Counted from the stretch's first letter, positions 45,029 through 54,641 are shown. The stretch is DNA of 64,000 bases from Flavobacterium foetidum (GCF_004634245.1 NZ_SJTF01000006.1:220084-284083), one strand, 5' to 3'. The notes: generated by a model from the letters alone, not told the origin. Translations and numbers: made by a program.

Positions 45029-47101
45029 TTATGAATGATAAGGAACAACTACTCTTCCTAGTTTCTTAGAAAAATTATTGAGCAGCTTAGAATAATCGAC
45101 CACCATGCTCAATATTTCAGAATTGTCTTCCTGAGGTTCTGTCAAAAGCGAATTTTTTAATTCTGATATTATTTTAGAAACCAAAAACCATCGAAGCGAA
45201 AAAATAGTATCAGATACATTCTGCTCAATAGTCACATTTTTATGTTTTGGAAAAATATTCTGTCCTTCCCAGTTGTGAATTACGACTTTTTCATCTTCCA
45301 TTAAAATATTGGTCACTTCCTGAGCAAATTCTGGTTGCAAGTGCATCAGATACTTATCCAAACTAAAAGTTTCGTTTTGATTGTAAAATTCAATAATATT
45401 ATTGTAAATATTCTGAAACAAGGCGTTCGAAAGTTCAACTTCGTCTTCCTGAAGGCTTAGATATATTTTTTGGAATACTTTGTACTCTCTTTTCTCAGAA
45501 ACTTCCTTGACATTTCCTTCTTCATCAGCTCGCAAGAAAACGTCTTCAAAGCTTTCTACAACACTTCCGTACAACAGCAGCAACTCTATAATCTTTCTTT
45601 CAAAACCATATAGAATATCTACTTTTTCGGTTTGTTGCACGCCCGAATAACCAGAGTCGCCAGGATAATAATCTTCTGGAGGCCCGGTTCTAGGATCTTC
45701 TGGATCTCCGCCTGAATATCCCGTATTTTTTGGAGGCTGATTTCTAACGACTTCAAAAGGCTTTTGTTCCTGTTTTTGTTTTTTATTAGCTTCTGCAATA
45801 TCCTTTTGAATCAGTTGCGCCAATGTACTCACCAGGACCTGCTCTGAAATATCCATAATTCGAGCACACTCCTGAATGTAAACTTCACGCTGTATGCGAT
45901 CAGGAATCTTGGAAATACTGGTTACCATATCTCGAATCAGGTCGGCTTTTTTAACAGGGTCGTTTTTGGCTTCGTTCATTAAAATCGAAGCTTTAAACTG
46001 TATAAAATCTTTACTGTTGCTTTCTAAATAAGCAACCAAATCATCATGAGAATTTTTTCTGGCAAAACTGTCCGGATCTTCTCCATCAGGAAAAGAGCAA
46101 ACCCTTACATTCATTCCTTCTTCGAGAATCAAATCGATACCTCTTATAGAAGCACGAAGCCCCGCAGCGTCGCCGTCAAAAAGTACTGTAATATTTCGGG
46201 TAAGCCTGTTAATCAAACGGATCTGGTCTGGAGTAAGTGCAGTTCCTGACGAAGCCACCACATTCTCTATTCCTGCCTGGTTAAACTGAATTACATCGGT
46301 ATAACCTTCAACCAAATAACAATTATTGAGTTTCGCTATAGATTGTTTAGCCTGATAAATACCGTAGAGAACTTTACTTTTATGGTAAATATCGCTTTCA
46401 GGAGAATTAAGGTATTTTGCCACTTTTTTGTCGTTGGTCAAAATACGGCCTCCAAAACCTAAAACACGGCCCGACATACTTTGAATCGGAAACATGACAC
46501 GGCCTTTAAATCGATCAAAGGGACGGTCTTCTCTTGCAATTGTCAAACCTGTGCTTTCGAGAAACTCTAATTTATAGCCTTTTCCTAATGCCTCTTTTGT
46601 TAAAGCATCCCAAGTTTCAGGAGAATATCCTAAACTGAATTTCTTTATGGTTTCATTCGTAAAACCTCTTTCCTTAAAATAAGATAACCCGATTGCTTTT
46701 CCTTCTTCAGTATTCAAAAGAACATCCTGAAAATATTTTGCAGCAAATTCCGAAACCAGATACATACTTTCTCGAACATCTGTCATTGCTTTTTCGGCTT
46801 CGGTCTGCTCGGTTTCTTCAATCTCGATATTGTACTTTTTGGCCAGATAGCGAATGGCTTCTGGATACGTAAAATGAGAATGCTCCATTAAGAAAGCCAC
46901 AGAATTTCCTCCTTTTCCAGAACTGAAATCCTTCCAAATGCCTTTTGCCGGCGAAACCATAAAAGAGGGCGAACGTTCGTCTGAAAACGGACTCAGACCT
47001 TTAAAATTACTTCCAGCGCGTTTTAAATTCACAAAATCGCCAATAACCTCCTCTACTCGAGCAGCTTCAAAAACAGAATCTATGGTGCTTTGGGAAATCA
47101 A
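45029..47101 (-). CDS. dnaG: DNA primase
   Basis: A 690-residue primase. The N-terminal zinc-ribbon region (about 35-70) keeps the flanking sequence GLSPFSDERSPSFMVSP and FSSGKGGNSVAFLMEH, but the four usual ligands are replaced by Ser37, Ser40, Asp58 and Ser61, so it cannot bind zinc in the standard way. The RNA polymerase core with the TOPRIM domain (YLVEGYTDV, LFDGDAAG) is intact. A linker and a helicase-binding C-terminal domain follow. The gene is monocistronic with a weak terminator after it. I recall other Bacteroidota primases like this. Confidence 0.96.
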   Translation of the reverse strand: MISQSTIDSVFEAARVEEVIGDFVNLKRAGSNFKGLSPFSDERSPSFMVSPAKGIWKDFSSGKGGNSVAFLMEHSHFTYPEAIRYLAKKYNIEIEETEQTEAEKAMTDVRESMYLVSEFAAKYFQDVLLNTEEGKAIGLSYFKERGFTNETIKKFSLGYSPETWDALTKEALGKGYKLEFLESTGLTIAREDRPFDRFKGRVMFPIQSMSGRVLGFGGRILTNDKKVAKYLNSPESDIYHKSKVLYGIYQAKQSIAKLNNCYLVEGYTDVIQFNQAGIENVVASSGTALTPDQIRLINRLTRNITVLFDGDAAGLRASIRGIDLILEEGMNVRVCSFPDGEDPDSFARKNSHDDLVAYLESNSKDFIQFKASILMNEAKNDPVKKADLIRDMVTSISKIPDRIQREVYIQECARIMDISEQVLVSTLAQLIQKDIAEANKKQKQEQKPFEVVRNQPPKNTGYSGGDPEDPRTGPPEDYYPGDSGYSGVQQTEKVDILYGFERKIIELLLLYGSVVESFEDVFLRADEEGNVKEVSEKREYKVFQKIYLSLQEDEVELSNALFQNIYNNIIEFYNQNETFSLDKYLMHLQPEFAQEVTNILMEDEKVVIHNWEGQNIFPKHKNVTIEQNVSDTIFSLRWFLVSKIISELKNSLLTEPQEDNSEILSMVVDYSKLLNNFSKKLGRVVVPYHS

Positions 47102-47173
47102 AATGAAAATTGTTTTTTAAAATTAGAGCCTGTAAAATTACACAAATCCAAGTTGAATTTTTGTTATTAAAAT

Positions 47174-47206
47174 AAAAAAAGTGCCTCTCTCGAAACACTT
47201 TTTACA
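47174..47206 (-). terminator. weak terminator of dnaG
   Basis: On the minus strand AAAAAGTG and CACTTTTTTT flank a 12-base loop, followed by a T-rich stretch. The stem is short, so confidence is moderate. Confidence 0.5.
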
Positions 47207-47229
47207 TTAACTAAACTCAAGCTTTATTC

Positions 47230-48258
47230 TTAATTTAAATCGAGACGTAATCCTAAGGAAACATTATTTTCTTTAACCGAATTATTCTGGAACAATGGGT
47301 TCAAATCGTATTTAAAATACAAACTTAAATCTCTATAACCAATATAAGAACTCAATCCGTAAATGAAATTATTTACGTTGTAATCGCCTTTTATGGTGGT
47401 TTTGTATTTTAAATCTTCTTCTTCAAATTTCAGAATCTGTTTTGATTTTATATTGATTCCTGCATATCCTCCAATTCCGAAACGGAAACTTTTATGAGTT
47501 CTGAAATAAGTTTTTCCGTTGCTTTCTTTTGGTCGAGTAAAATCAAATTCCAAATGCGCAGGAAGCACTAGATAAACATTTCTAAAACGAGATTCTGACA
47601 TGTGTATGTCGTTTTCTACCAAATTGGTCTGATTGCCATTGACAACAAAACTGCGATTATTGGTCGGACGAATATTATTATACATCAAAGACAAACCATA
47701 TTTTGCGTGAAGCAAATTGTCGTTTTTCATTAAACGTGAATTATAGGTAAATCCCCACTCGTAAAAATGCGACCCCATAAAACGGTAGTTCGAGTCCTGA
47801 AGTTTTCCGTCGGCCATTGTATTGTTCAGTCCCATTGCAAAAACAAACTGCGAAGTTGTTCTTTTCTCGCCTCGAATAGAGTCCTTGTTATGCTTATAAG
47901 ACTTCCATCGAATCATATAGACTTTTGCAGAATCTTCTTTTATCTTGCCGTCAACTTTTTTCTGCACTAAATCATTAAGTTCGTTTTGAGCCAATGTCAC
48001 TTTTTCTTCAATAATTACAGCTCTAGCTTCTGCTAATTCTTTTTTGCGCTTATCGGCCTGCTCATGCGTGATTTTGCCTTCAGAGAGCTGCACGTTTACA
48101 GCTTCGACTTCTTGTTTTAAGGCTTCTTTTTCTTCTTTTGTAATTTTTTCAATTTTATTCGCAATACGTTTTGCTTCAGACTCAAAGGTTTCCTGTCCCA
48201 CTACTTTGCTTACCAATAAAAAGAAGAAAAGAAGTAGATGAATGGTAAAATTTCTCAT
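47230..48258 (-). CDS. outer-membrane beta-barrel protein with coiled-coil N-terminus
   Basis: A 342-residue protein. It has a signal peptide (about 1-21, ending SKVVGQ), a charged coiled-coil segment (about 25-115, with KIEKITKEEKEALKQEVEAV) and a C-terminal half with alternating strands (FRTHKSFRFGIGGYAGINI, LSSYIGYRDLSLYFKY) that ends in LGLRLDLN, a typical outer-membrane barrel ending. It lies downstream of the sigma factor and its likely anti-sigma and may be a regulated target. The family is not recognised. Confidence 0.7.
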   Translation of the reverse strand: MRNFTIHLLLFFFLLVSKVVGQETFESEAKRIANKIEKITKEEKEALKQEVEAVNVQLSEGKITHEQADKRKKELAEARAVIIEEKVTLAQNELNDLVQKKVDGKIKEDSAKVYMIRWKSYKHNKDSIRGEKRTTSQFVFAMGLNNTMADGKLQDSNYRFMGSHFYEWGFTYNSRLMKNDNLLHAKYGLSLMYNNIRPTNNRSFVVNGNQTNLVENDIHMSESRFRNVYLVLPAHLEFDFTRPKESNGKTYFRTHKSFRFGIGGYAGINIKSKQILKFEEEDLKYKTTIKGDYNVNNFIYGLSSYIGYRDLSLYFKYDLNPLFQNNSVKENNVSLGLRLDLN

Positions 48259-48395
48259 GATTGATTGTTTAAAAATGATTGATTATTGATTGATGATTTA
48301 TAATTATTAATTGAAAATGGTGCTTTTTATTTCGTTTTCATCGCTTAAAACCCGACGCTATAACTTAAAATTCTATATTCTATATTCTATTTTTT

Positions 48396-49109
48396 TCACT
48401 CTTGCTTATTTCTATTAGACAAAGCGACTTTGACCTCCTGAAAGTTTTTGTTTACTTTTGTTATTACTTTTTGTCTAAAAGAAAGCTCTAGCTCTCCGTC
48501 TACCTGATTGAGCAAATCGGACGCATTGATTTTTACTTTAGCTTTTTTAGTCTGATTTTCGGCCAATACTTTATTTTCGGCTGTTTCTAATAACTGATCG
48601 ATACTTTCTTTTTTTGGATTTTCAGCAACCACAGATTGATTATTGATTGCTTCTTTTGATTGATTGTTTTTGATGATGATTGAAGACTCCGTTATTTTGT
48701 TTGATTCATTTTTTATGGATTTATTTAAGATTTGACGGCTTGTTTTTTCTTCTTTATTTGAAGTTTCTTCTGAAGTTTTTTCAGCAACAGCATTCTCTAT
48801 TTTTACTGAATCAATATCATTCAAAACAGGTTCTGGAGTCGTTTCTTTTTCTATCTCTTTTTCTACGACCACTGTTGGGATGGTTTCGGTGGTCTTTTTA
48901 TTTTGATTGAAAAATATAGTTGCGACCAACAAAAATCCGATGAAACTGGCCGCTATGTACAACCATTTTCTTGTTGACTTTTTCTCTGGCTTCTTTTCTT
49001 CTGCTACACTCAACATGGCGTCCAATCGGTCCCAAGCTTTGCTGCTTGGCTCAATCTCACGCTGATTTAGTTTTTCACGGAAATCCTTTTCAAAATTATT
49101 CGGTTCCAT
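48396..49109 (-). CDS. likely membrane anti-sigma factor
   Basis: A 237-residue protein. The N-terminal cytoplasmic part (MEPNNFEKDFREKLNQREIE and PSSKAWDRLDAML) matches the start of many Bacteroidota anti-sigma or sigma-linked proteins. One membrane helix follows at about residues 48-64 (WLYIAASFIGFLLVATIFF), then a disordered, charged periplasmic tail. It overlaps the sigma-factor gene by 14 bp, the arrangement of sigma/anti-sigma pairs. The role is inferred mainly from this context. Confidence 0.6.
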   Translation of the reverse strand: MEPNNFEKDFREKLNQREIEPSSKAWDRLDAMLSVAEEKKPEKKSTRKWLYIAASFIGFLLVATIFFNQNKKTTETIPTVVVEKEIEKETTPEPVLNDIDSVKIENAVAEKTSEETSNKEEKTSRQILNKSIKNESNKITESSIIIKNNQSKEAINNQSVVAENPKKESIDQLLETAENKVLAENQTKKAKVKINASDLLNQVDGELELSFRQKVITKVNKNFQEVKVALSNRNKQE

Positions 49110-49656
49110 TGTCTTGTCTTTTTAAAATATTAATTTGTGCCTGCAGCATTTTTCTGGCGTGCGATAACTGCGATTTTGATGTCCCTTCGTTAATTCCCAG
49201 CATTTTTGCTATTTCATTGTGTTTGTACCCCTCGATAGCATACAAATTGAAAACCATTTTATAACCATCTGGCAAAGAATCTATTAAATACTGAATCTGT
49301 TCTACTGTAAACTGGCTGTCGATTTCATTAAAGCTTTCTTCTACAAAAAATTCATCTTCAGCAAATTTTACCTTTTTCTGAACTCTTAGATACGAAATGC
49401 ATTCATTAACCATAATTCGGCGGATCCAGCCTTCAAAACTTCCTTTATGTTCAAAGTTTTTCAAATTCGTAAATACTTTCATAAAAGCTGTTATCATTAC
49501 ATCTTCCGCCAATTGAATGTCCTTTATATATTGTCGGCAAACGCTTAACATTTTCGAAGAAAACTTACTATAAATCTGCTGCTGTGCCTGTCGATTGTTT
49601 TCGACGGCAAGTTTTATGATTTTGGTTTCTTCTTGATGTAACTGGATAATTTTCAT
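49096..49656 (-). CDS. ECF-type RNA polymerase sigma factor
   Basis: A 186-residue sigma-70 family factor of the ECF class. Region 2 covers about residues 25-95 (YSKFSSKMLSVCRQYIKDIQ then EHKGSFEGWIRRIMVNECI). Region 4 covers about 130-180 (LPDGYKMVFNLYAIEGYKHN then EIAKMLGINEGTSKSQLSHA). It is the first gene of a unit with the presumed anti-sigma protein and an outer-membrane protein. The controlled genes are unknown. Confidence 0.9.
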   Translation of the reverse strand: MKIIQLHQEETKIIKLAVENNRQAQQQIYSKFSSKMLSVCRQYIKDIQLAEDVMITAFMKVFTNLKNFEHKGSFEGWIRRIMVNECISYLRVQKKVKFAEDEFFVEESFNEIDSQFTVEQIQYLIDSLPDGYKMVFNLYAIEGYKHNEIAKMLGINEGTSKSQLSHARKMLQAQINILKRQDNGTE

Positions 49657-49858
49657 TAACAGCTTTTAGTTTGTTTTTGGTTTTAGAAACAGACTTCTAT
49701 TAGCATAGACGATTGTCGATTTGAAATGGTTGCATCAACAATAAAAAAATTCAAAAAAAATAAATTCCAAATTCCAATACACAAAGAAGATAACTGATTT
49801 ACAGCAAAGTAAATCAATTATCTAATTAATAAATTTTCTGATTTTCTAATTAAAGAAA

Positions 49859-50836
49859 TTATTTTTTTCTTTCGATAACGTAGTTGACCATCAAAGTCAA
49901 GGCATCTTTGTACTCAGAATCTTCGAAGTTTTGAAGAAGAGAAAGCGCTTCTTGCTGGAATTGCACCATTTTGTTTTCGGCGTAGGCCAGACCATTATTA
50001 TTTTTTACAAAAGCAATAACTTCTTTTACGCGTTTTCTGTCTTTGTTGTGGTTTTTGATGGAGTTTATCAGCCACTTTTTTTCTTGCGGAGTACAAGTAT
50101 TTAAAACGTGAATTAAAGGTAATGTCATTTTTTGCTCCTTAATATCAATACCGGTTGGTTTTCCTATTGCTTCTTCGCTGTAATCGAATAAATCGTCTTT
50201 GATTTGAAAAGCCATTCCGATAAGTTCACCAAATTTGCGCATGTTTTCGACCTTAACCGTGTCTTCTGCAACCGCTTTTGCTCCAAGAGCGCAACAGGCC
50301 GCAATAAGTGTAGCGGTCTTTTTTCGGATAATTTCGTAATAAACATCTTCGGTAATATCAAGTCTTCGTGCCTTTTCTATCTGAAGCAATTCGCCCTCAC
50401 TCATTTCACGGACTGCAACAGAAATAATTTGGAGCAAATCAAAATCGCCATTATCAATTGAAAGCAACAGCCCTTTTGAAAGCAAATAATCTCCGACCAA
50501 AACTGCGATTTTATTTTTCCAAAGAGCATTGATCGAGAAGAATCCGCGTCGGCGATTGCTGTCGTCTACTACATCGTCGTGTACCAAAGTTGCAGTATGG
50601 ATAAGCTCAATTACCGAAGCGCCTCGATAGGTTCTTTCATTTACCGTACCACCCGAAACCATTTTGGCCGTCAAAAAAACAAACATCGGACGCATTTGTT
50701 TCCCTTTTCGGTTAACAATATAATAAGTAATACGATTTAGCAATGCAACCTTTGAAGTCATCGATTCATGAAACTTTTTTTCAAAAAGTTCCATTTCGTG
50801 AAAAATAGGCTGTTTTATTTGAGAGGTAATATTCAT
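49859..50836 (-). CDS. polyprenyl diphosphate synthase
   Basis: A 325-residue trans-prenyltransferase. The first Asp-rich motif is HDDVVDDS (about 86-93) and the second is KDDLFDYS near residue 218. The G-K-x-M-R-P motif near 45-50 is also visible. It makes the long isoprenoid tail of menaquinone; the tail length cannot be read safely here. It lies downstream of a TATATTTG box with a very short leader. Confidence 0.92.
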   Translation of the reverse strand: MNITSQIKQPIFHEMELFEKKFHESMTSKVALLNRITYYIVNRKGKQMRPMFVFLTAKMVSGGTVNERTYRGASVIELIHTATLVHDDVVDDSNRRRGFFSINALWKNKIAVLVGDYLLSKGLLLSIDNGDFDLLQIISVAVREMSEGELLQIEKARRLDITEDVYYEIIRKKTATLIAACCALGAKAVAEDTVKVENMRKFGELIGMAFQIKDDLFDYSEEAIGKPTGIDIKEQKMTLPLIHVLNTCTPQEKKWLINSIKNHNKDRKRVKEVIAFVKNNNGLAYAENKMVQFQQEALSLLQNFEDSEYKDALTLMVNYVIERKK

Positions 50837-50844
50837 TTCGATTC

Positions 50845-50852
50845 CAAATATA
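50845..50852 (-). promoter_or_regulatory. TAnnTTTG -7 box of the polyprenyl synthase gene
   Basis: TATATTTG on the minus strand ends eight bases before the ATG at 50836, another very short leader. No -33 element is clear. Confidence 0.45.
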
Positions 50853-50993
50853 CTATTTTAAATAAAAATACGTTGTCTATTTTAGGTTAGGAATATAATA
50901 TTTTTTACTTCGAAGCCTAAAAAACAATCCAAAAACATTTCGATCTAATACTAATTTAAGTTCATTAATTAAGGTAACCACTAAACTATTTTT

Positions 50994-51854
50994 ATGAAAA
51001 CTAAATTTTTATTACTTGGAACATTCATCACAATGTCTTTTTTCGTTGGTTGTAATTCTGATGAAAAAACAAATGACGGCTCAACTGCAGCAATTACTAA
51101 CGAAGAAATCATCGCCAATTCTAAAATCGATGCCTCTATCGAAGACGTTACCAATATCGCTGAAGATCAATTTAACGCACAACTGAACGTAACAGCAAAA
51201 GCCAGCGGTCCAATAAAAAACTTTTTACCAAGCTGTGCGGTTATTACAACTGTTTTAACTAATAATACTTGGACAAAAACGGTAGATTTTGGCGCTGAAG
51301 GATGCACTTTAAACAACGGAAATTCTGTAAAGGGAAAAATGGTCGTGTCATTTTCTAATGATTTTTCGTCGTCTACGCAAACAATCAGTTATACATTTGA
51401 CGGATTTTATCATAATGGACGAAAATTGCAAGGAAGCAAAAGCATTGTAAGAACCATAAAAGAAACTAATTTACTCGTTACTGCGCACCCAGTTTCTACA
51501 GCATCTATAGATTTGACGATCACTTTTGACGATGGAAGCGTTTACAGCAGAAAAGGAAGTCTTGTAAAAGAAATGACCGCTGGCTACGATACTTGGTTTG
51601 ATTGGGATGACAATGTTTTTGTAGTTACTGGCAGCGGCACCACGACTTTTCCGAATGGAGATACTTTCTCTGCAGAAATTACCACTCCATTAGAATTTGA
51701 AGCATCATGCAGAAAATCTTTTGCCTTAAAAGGAATTGTTTCTATAACTAAAAACGGAGCTTCTGCTGTTATTGATTATGGAAATGGCGACTGCGATACT
51801 ATGGTTTCTGTTACCAAAGACGGTGTGACAGAGCAAGTCGACTTGAAAAAATAA
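50994..51854 (+). CDS. unknown lipoprotein
   Basis: A 286-residue protein with a lipoprotein signal ending MSFFVGC (Cys20), followed by a Ser/Asp/Glu-rich linker. The mature part is beta-rich with many Thr/Asn/Gly residues and two conserved-looking CxL-type half motifs (SCAVITTVLTNNTWTKTVDF and SCRKSFALKGIVSIT). I do not recognise the family. It is monocistronic with a terminator after it. Confidence 0.65.
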   Translation: MKTKFLLLGTFITMSFFVGCNSDEKTNDGSTAAITNEEIIANSKIDASIEDVTNIAEDQFNAQLNVTAKASGPIKNFLPSCAVITTVLTNNTWTKTVDFGAEGCTLNNGNSVKGKMVVSFSNDFSSSTQTISYTFDGFYHNGRKLQGSKSIVRTIKETNLLVTAHPVSTASIDLTITFDDGSVYSRKGSLVKEMTAGYDTWFDWDDNVFVVTGSGTTTFPNGDTFSAEITTPLEFEASCRKSFALKGIVSITKNGASAVIDYGNGDCDTMVSVTKDGVTEQVDLKK

Positions 51855-51871
51855 GTGTCCTTTTTGCCCAA

Positions 51872-51919
51872 AAAAAAAGCATTAAAAACAAGAGACAGTT
51901 CCGTTTTTAATGCTTTTTT
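51872..51919. terminator. bidirectional terminator between the lipoprotein gene and rlmN
   Basis: Arms AAAAAAAGCATTAAAAAC (51872-51889) and GTTTTTAATGCTTTTTT (51903-51919) around a 13-base loop, with A and T runs at the ends. Confidence 0.7.
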
Positions 51920-51934
51920 GTTTTCTATTTAAGA

Positions 51935-52978
51935 CTATGCTTCCTTATTGGCCAGCTGCCCACATGCAGCGTCTATATCTTTTCCTCGACTACGTCTTAC
52001 TTTTACCACTACTCCAATATTTTCGAGCGCTTTTATGTAAGCCATGATTGATTCTTCCGATGCCTGCTGAAATTCTCCATCATCAATCGGATTGTATTCT
52101 ATTAGGTTAACCTTGCAGGGTACATATTTACAGAATTTAACCAGCGCATCTACAGAAGCTTTATCATCGTTTATTCCTTTCCAAACCACATATTCGTACG
52201 AAACCTTGCTTTTTGTTTTTCTGTACCAATATTCTAATGCTTCTCTCAATTCTTTTAAAGGGAAGTTTTTGCTGAAAGGCATAATTCGTGCGCGGGTATC
52301 GTCAATTGCGGAATGAAGCGAAACGGCCAGTTTGAATTTCACTTCATCATCGGCCATTTTTCTGATCATTTTCGGAATTCCAGAAGTAGAAACAGTGATG
52401 CGCTTTGGCGACATTCCTAAACCTTCCTCAGAAGTAATCATATCAATTGCCTTGATGACATTATTATAGTTCATTAAAGGCTCGCCCATTCCCATAAAAA
52501 CAATATTTGAAAGCGGATGATTGTAATACAAACGGCTTTCTTTGTCTATTGCTACAATCTGATCATAAATTTCTCCTGGCTCCAGATTACGCATTCTCTT
52601 TAATCGTGCTGTGGCGCAGAAATTACAATCCAGACTGCAGCCCACTTGGCTCGAAACGCAGGCAGTTGTTCTGGTTTCTGTCGGAATCAAAACAGATTCT
52701 ACAACCAGACCGTCATGCAGACGAACAGCATTTTTAACTGTTCCGTCGCTGCTGCGCTGCATCGTATCTACCTTAATATGATTAATTACAAAATTATCTT
52801 CGAGCATAGACCTTGTAGTTTTTGCTACATTGGTCATGTCCTCAAAACTATGCGCTCCTTTGCTCCACAGCCATTCATAAACCTGATTGCCTCGAAAAGC
52901 TTTGTCTCCGTTAGATACAAAAAAATCTCGAAGCTGTTCTTTTGATAAGGCTCTTATGTCTTTTTTCTCAATTTGCAT
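51935..52978 (-). CDS. rlmN: dual-specificity RNA methyltransferase RlmN
   Basis: A 347-residue radical SAM enzyme that makes 2-methyladenosine at A2503 of 23S rRNA and A37 of some tRNAs. The cluster motif CSLDCNFC (114-121, CxxxCxxC) is intact, as are FMGMGEPLMNY and the C-terminal Cys near DIDAACGQL used in catalysis. The length is typical. The ATG at 52978 follows a TAACTTTG box by four bases. Confidence 0.96.
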   Translation of the reverse strand: MQIEKKDIRALSKEQLRDFFVSNGDKAFRGNQVYEWLWSKGAHSFEDMTNVAKTTRSMLEDNFVINHIKVDTMQRSSDGTVKNAVRLHDGLVVESVLIPTETRTTACVSSQVGCSLDCNFCATARLKRMRNLEPGEIYDQIVAIDKESRLYYNHPLSNIVFMGMGEPLMNYNNVIKAIDMITSEEGLGMSPKRITVSTSGIPKMIRKMADDEVKFKLAVSLHSAIDDTRARIMPFSKNFPLKELREALEYWYRKTKSKVSYEYVVWKGINDDKASVDALVKFCKYVPCKVNLIEYNPIDDGEFQQASEESIMAYIKALENIGVVVKVRRSRGKDIDAACGQLANKEA

Positions 52979-52982
52979 GCTG

Positions 52983-52990
52983 CAAAGTTA
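52983..52990 (-). promoter_or_regulatory. TAnnTTTG -7 box of rlmN
   Basis: TAACTTTG on the minus strand ends four bases before the ATG at 52978. The resulting mRNA would have almost no leader. No clear -33 element is seen. Confidence 0.45.
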
Positions 52991-53322
52991 AGCACTTTTA
53001 TTATTTTTTTTGATTTTCGATATCATTCTTAATCAAAATTCAAAAACAGAGAATCATTTTATGAATTTAATCTCTCTTAAACTTCCTTAAGAACCCATTG
53101 GAGTTTAGGATTCTTAAGAATTACAAAAATACTAAATACACAAAAGAAGATAAATCTCTCTCAATACGAAAAAACAAAACTCTAAAAATCAAAACATTAA
53201 AACCACAAAACAAGTTTTCAAAAAGCGGTTATCATCAAATGGTAAAACCTCTCTATTAGTAATAAACAATAAATAAAAATCTAACCATGATTTTTATCAT
53301 CTCTTATGCTGTTCGTTCGCAA

Positions 53323-53330
53323 TACATTTG
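53323..53330 (+). promoter_or_regulatory. TAnnTTTG -7 box of the YceI gene
   Basis: TACATTTG precedes the ATG at 53417 by 86 bp, giving a normal leader. No clear -33 element was found. Confidence 0.4.
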
Positions 53331-53416
53331 GTACAAGAAAAAGATAGTAGTCTAAATCTCAAAAACAAGATCAAAAAACAAACTATCCCAAGGTTTTAAC
53401 TAAATACCACATAAAG

Positions 53417-54007
53417 ATGAAAACGATCAAATTAATCCTAGCCTTAGTAATCACATTGACTTTACAAGTAAATGCACAACGAAATTACAATATAAATGCA
53501 AGATCAACTTTTGAGGTTGCAGGAACTTCTAATGTACACGATTGGGTAATGAAATCTACAGAAGGATCTGGAACTGCAAACCTAACAGTGAAAGAATCTA
53601 AGCTAACCGATATTAACAGTTTCACTATTACTATTCCAGCAGAAAGCATTAAAAGCAGCAAAACCAGTATGGATGATGTAGCTTATGAAACATTAGATAC
53701 AAAGTCTCATAAATATGTAAAATATGTTTTAAAATCTGCTGAAAAAATAAACGAGACAACTTGGACTCTAACTGGAGTATATACGATTGCTGGTGTAAGC
53801 AGAGAATACAAAACACAGGTAAGAATAACTGCTAACAACGGAAATTTTATCCTTCAAGGATCTAACCAGGTTACCTTTGCAGATTTCGGAATGGCTGCTC
53901 CAACTGCCGCTCTAGGAGTTGTAAGAGCTGGGAAAGATTTAACGATAATCTTTAATATCACTTTAACCGATTACACTAAAAATGATAATGTATTGGTTAT
54001 CAAATAA
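53417..54007 (+). CDS. YceI family protein
   Basis: A 196-residue protein with a signal peptide (about 1-20, ending QVNAQ). The mature part has the YceI lipocalin-like pattern: FEVAGTSNVHDWVM, then FTITIPAESIKSSKTSMDD, LTGVYTIAGVSREYKTQV and TFADFGMAAP. The fold binds isoprenoids or other lipids. The bound ligand is unknown. It lies alone on the plus strand behind a long leader. Confidence 0.88.
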   Translation: MKTIKLILALVITLTLQVNAQRNYNINARSTFEVAGTSNVHDWVMKSTEGSGTANLTVKESKLTDINSFTITIPAESIKSSKTSMDDVAYETLDTKSHKYVKYVLKSAEKINETTWTLTGVYTIAGVSREYKTQVRITANNGNFILQGSNQVTFADFGMAAPTAALGVVRAGKDLTIIFNITLTDYTKNDNVLVIK

Positions 54008-54221
54008 AAGCAAATGATACAATTTTACAATCATAAAAAATCGAATCTGTTTCTTTAAAAAAAAGTTTCGCTTCAGTTTCAAAAAGCAAAATTTGGCACA
54101 AGAATTGTCTAGCTCTAAAAGAAAAATAATCTTACAAGGAGCTCGTTAATTTTAAAATTTGTATTTTTATTTTTCAGCCATATAACCTTTAGATTTTTAT
54201 CAACCTAAAAAAAAAGCAATT

Positions 54222-54587
54222 ATGAAAAAACAAATTTTAAGTTTAGCTGTTATCGCTGTATTGGCATTCGGTTTTCAGTCATGCGATAAAAAAGAGCCTA
54301 AGCCAGCTGAGGATGAATTAACACTTGGAAACAGAGTAGATTCATTAACAACAGATATCGAAGAAGCAAAAGACAGCGCTGTCATTAAAGCCGAAAATGC
54401 TGCGGCAAAAGCAAAAGAAGCAACTCAAAAAGCAGCAGATGATGTTGAAAGTGCCGCAAAAAAAACAGCAGCAGATGTAAAAGACGCTACCAAAAAAGGT
54501 GCTGAAAAAGTCGAAAATGCAGCAAAAGCAGCTAAGGACGGAACTGTAAAAACAGCTAAAGACGTAAAAGAAGCTTTGAAAAAATAA
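54222..54587 (+). CDS. Ala/Lys-rich lipoprotein with repeat helices
   Basis: A 121-residue protein with a lipoprotein signal ending FGFQSC (Cys21). Residues about 48-121 are an amphipathic helix built of repeated motifs such as AAKAKEATQKAADD, AAKKTAADVKDATKK and AAKAAKDGTVKTAKDV, like LEA and apolipoprotein repeats. Such helices often protect membranes or proteins under stress. It is monocistronic with a strong terminator after it. No family is confirmed. Confidence 0.65.
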   Translation: MKKQILSLAVIAVLAFGFQSCDKKEPKPAEDELTLGNRVDSLTTDIEEAKDSAVIKAENAAAKAKEATQKAADDVESAAKKTAADVKDATKKGAEKVENAAKAAKDGTVKTAKDVKEALKK

Positions 54588-54610
54588 GATTCACTTATAG
54601 TTAAAAACTA

Positions 54611-54641
54611 AAACCATTCGCCAAAAACGAATGGTTTTTTT
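54611..54641 (+). terminator. terminator of the Ala/Lys-rich lipoprotein gene
   Basis: Arms AAACCATTCG (54611-54620) and CGAATGGTTT (54628-54637), followed by a run of T. Confidence 0.7.

Larger units (their letters stand above)
52979..53416. other. intergenic region with two promoter boxes
   Basis: A 438-base AT-rich gap. It contains the rlmN -7 box (52983-52990), a small inverted repeat CTTAAGAA/TTCTTAAG near 53095-53120, and a TACATTTG box at 53323-53330 for the YceI gene. No ORF is seen. Confidence 0.55.
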
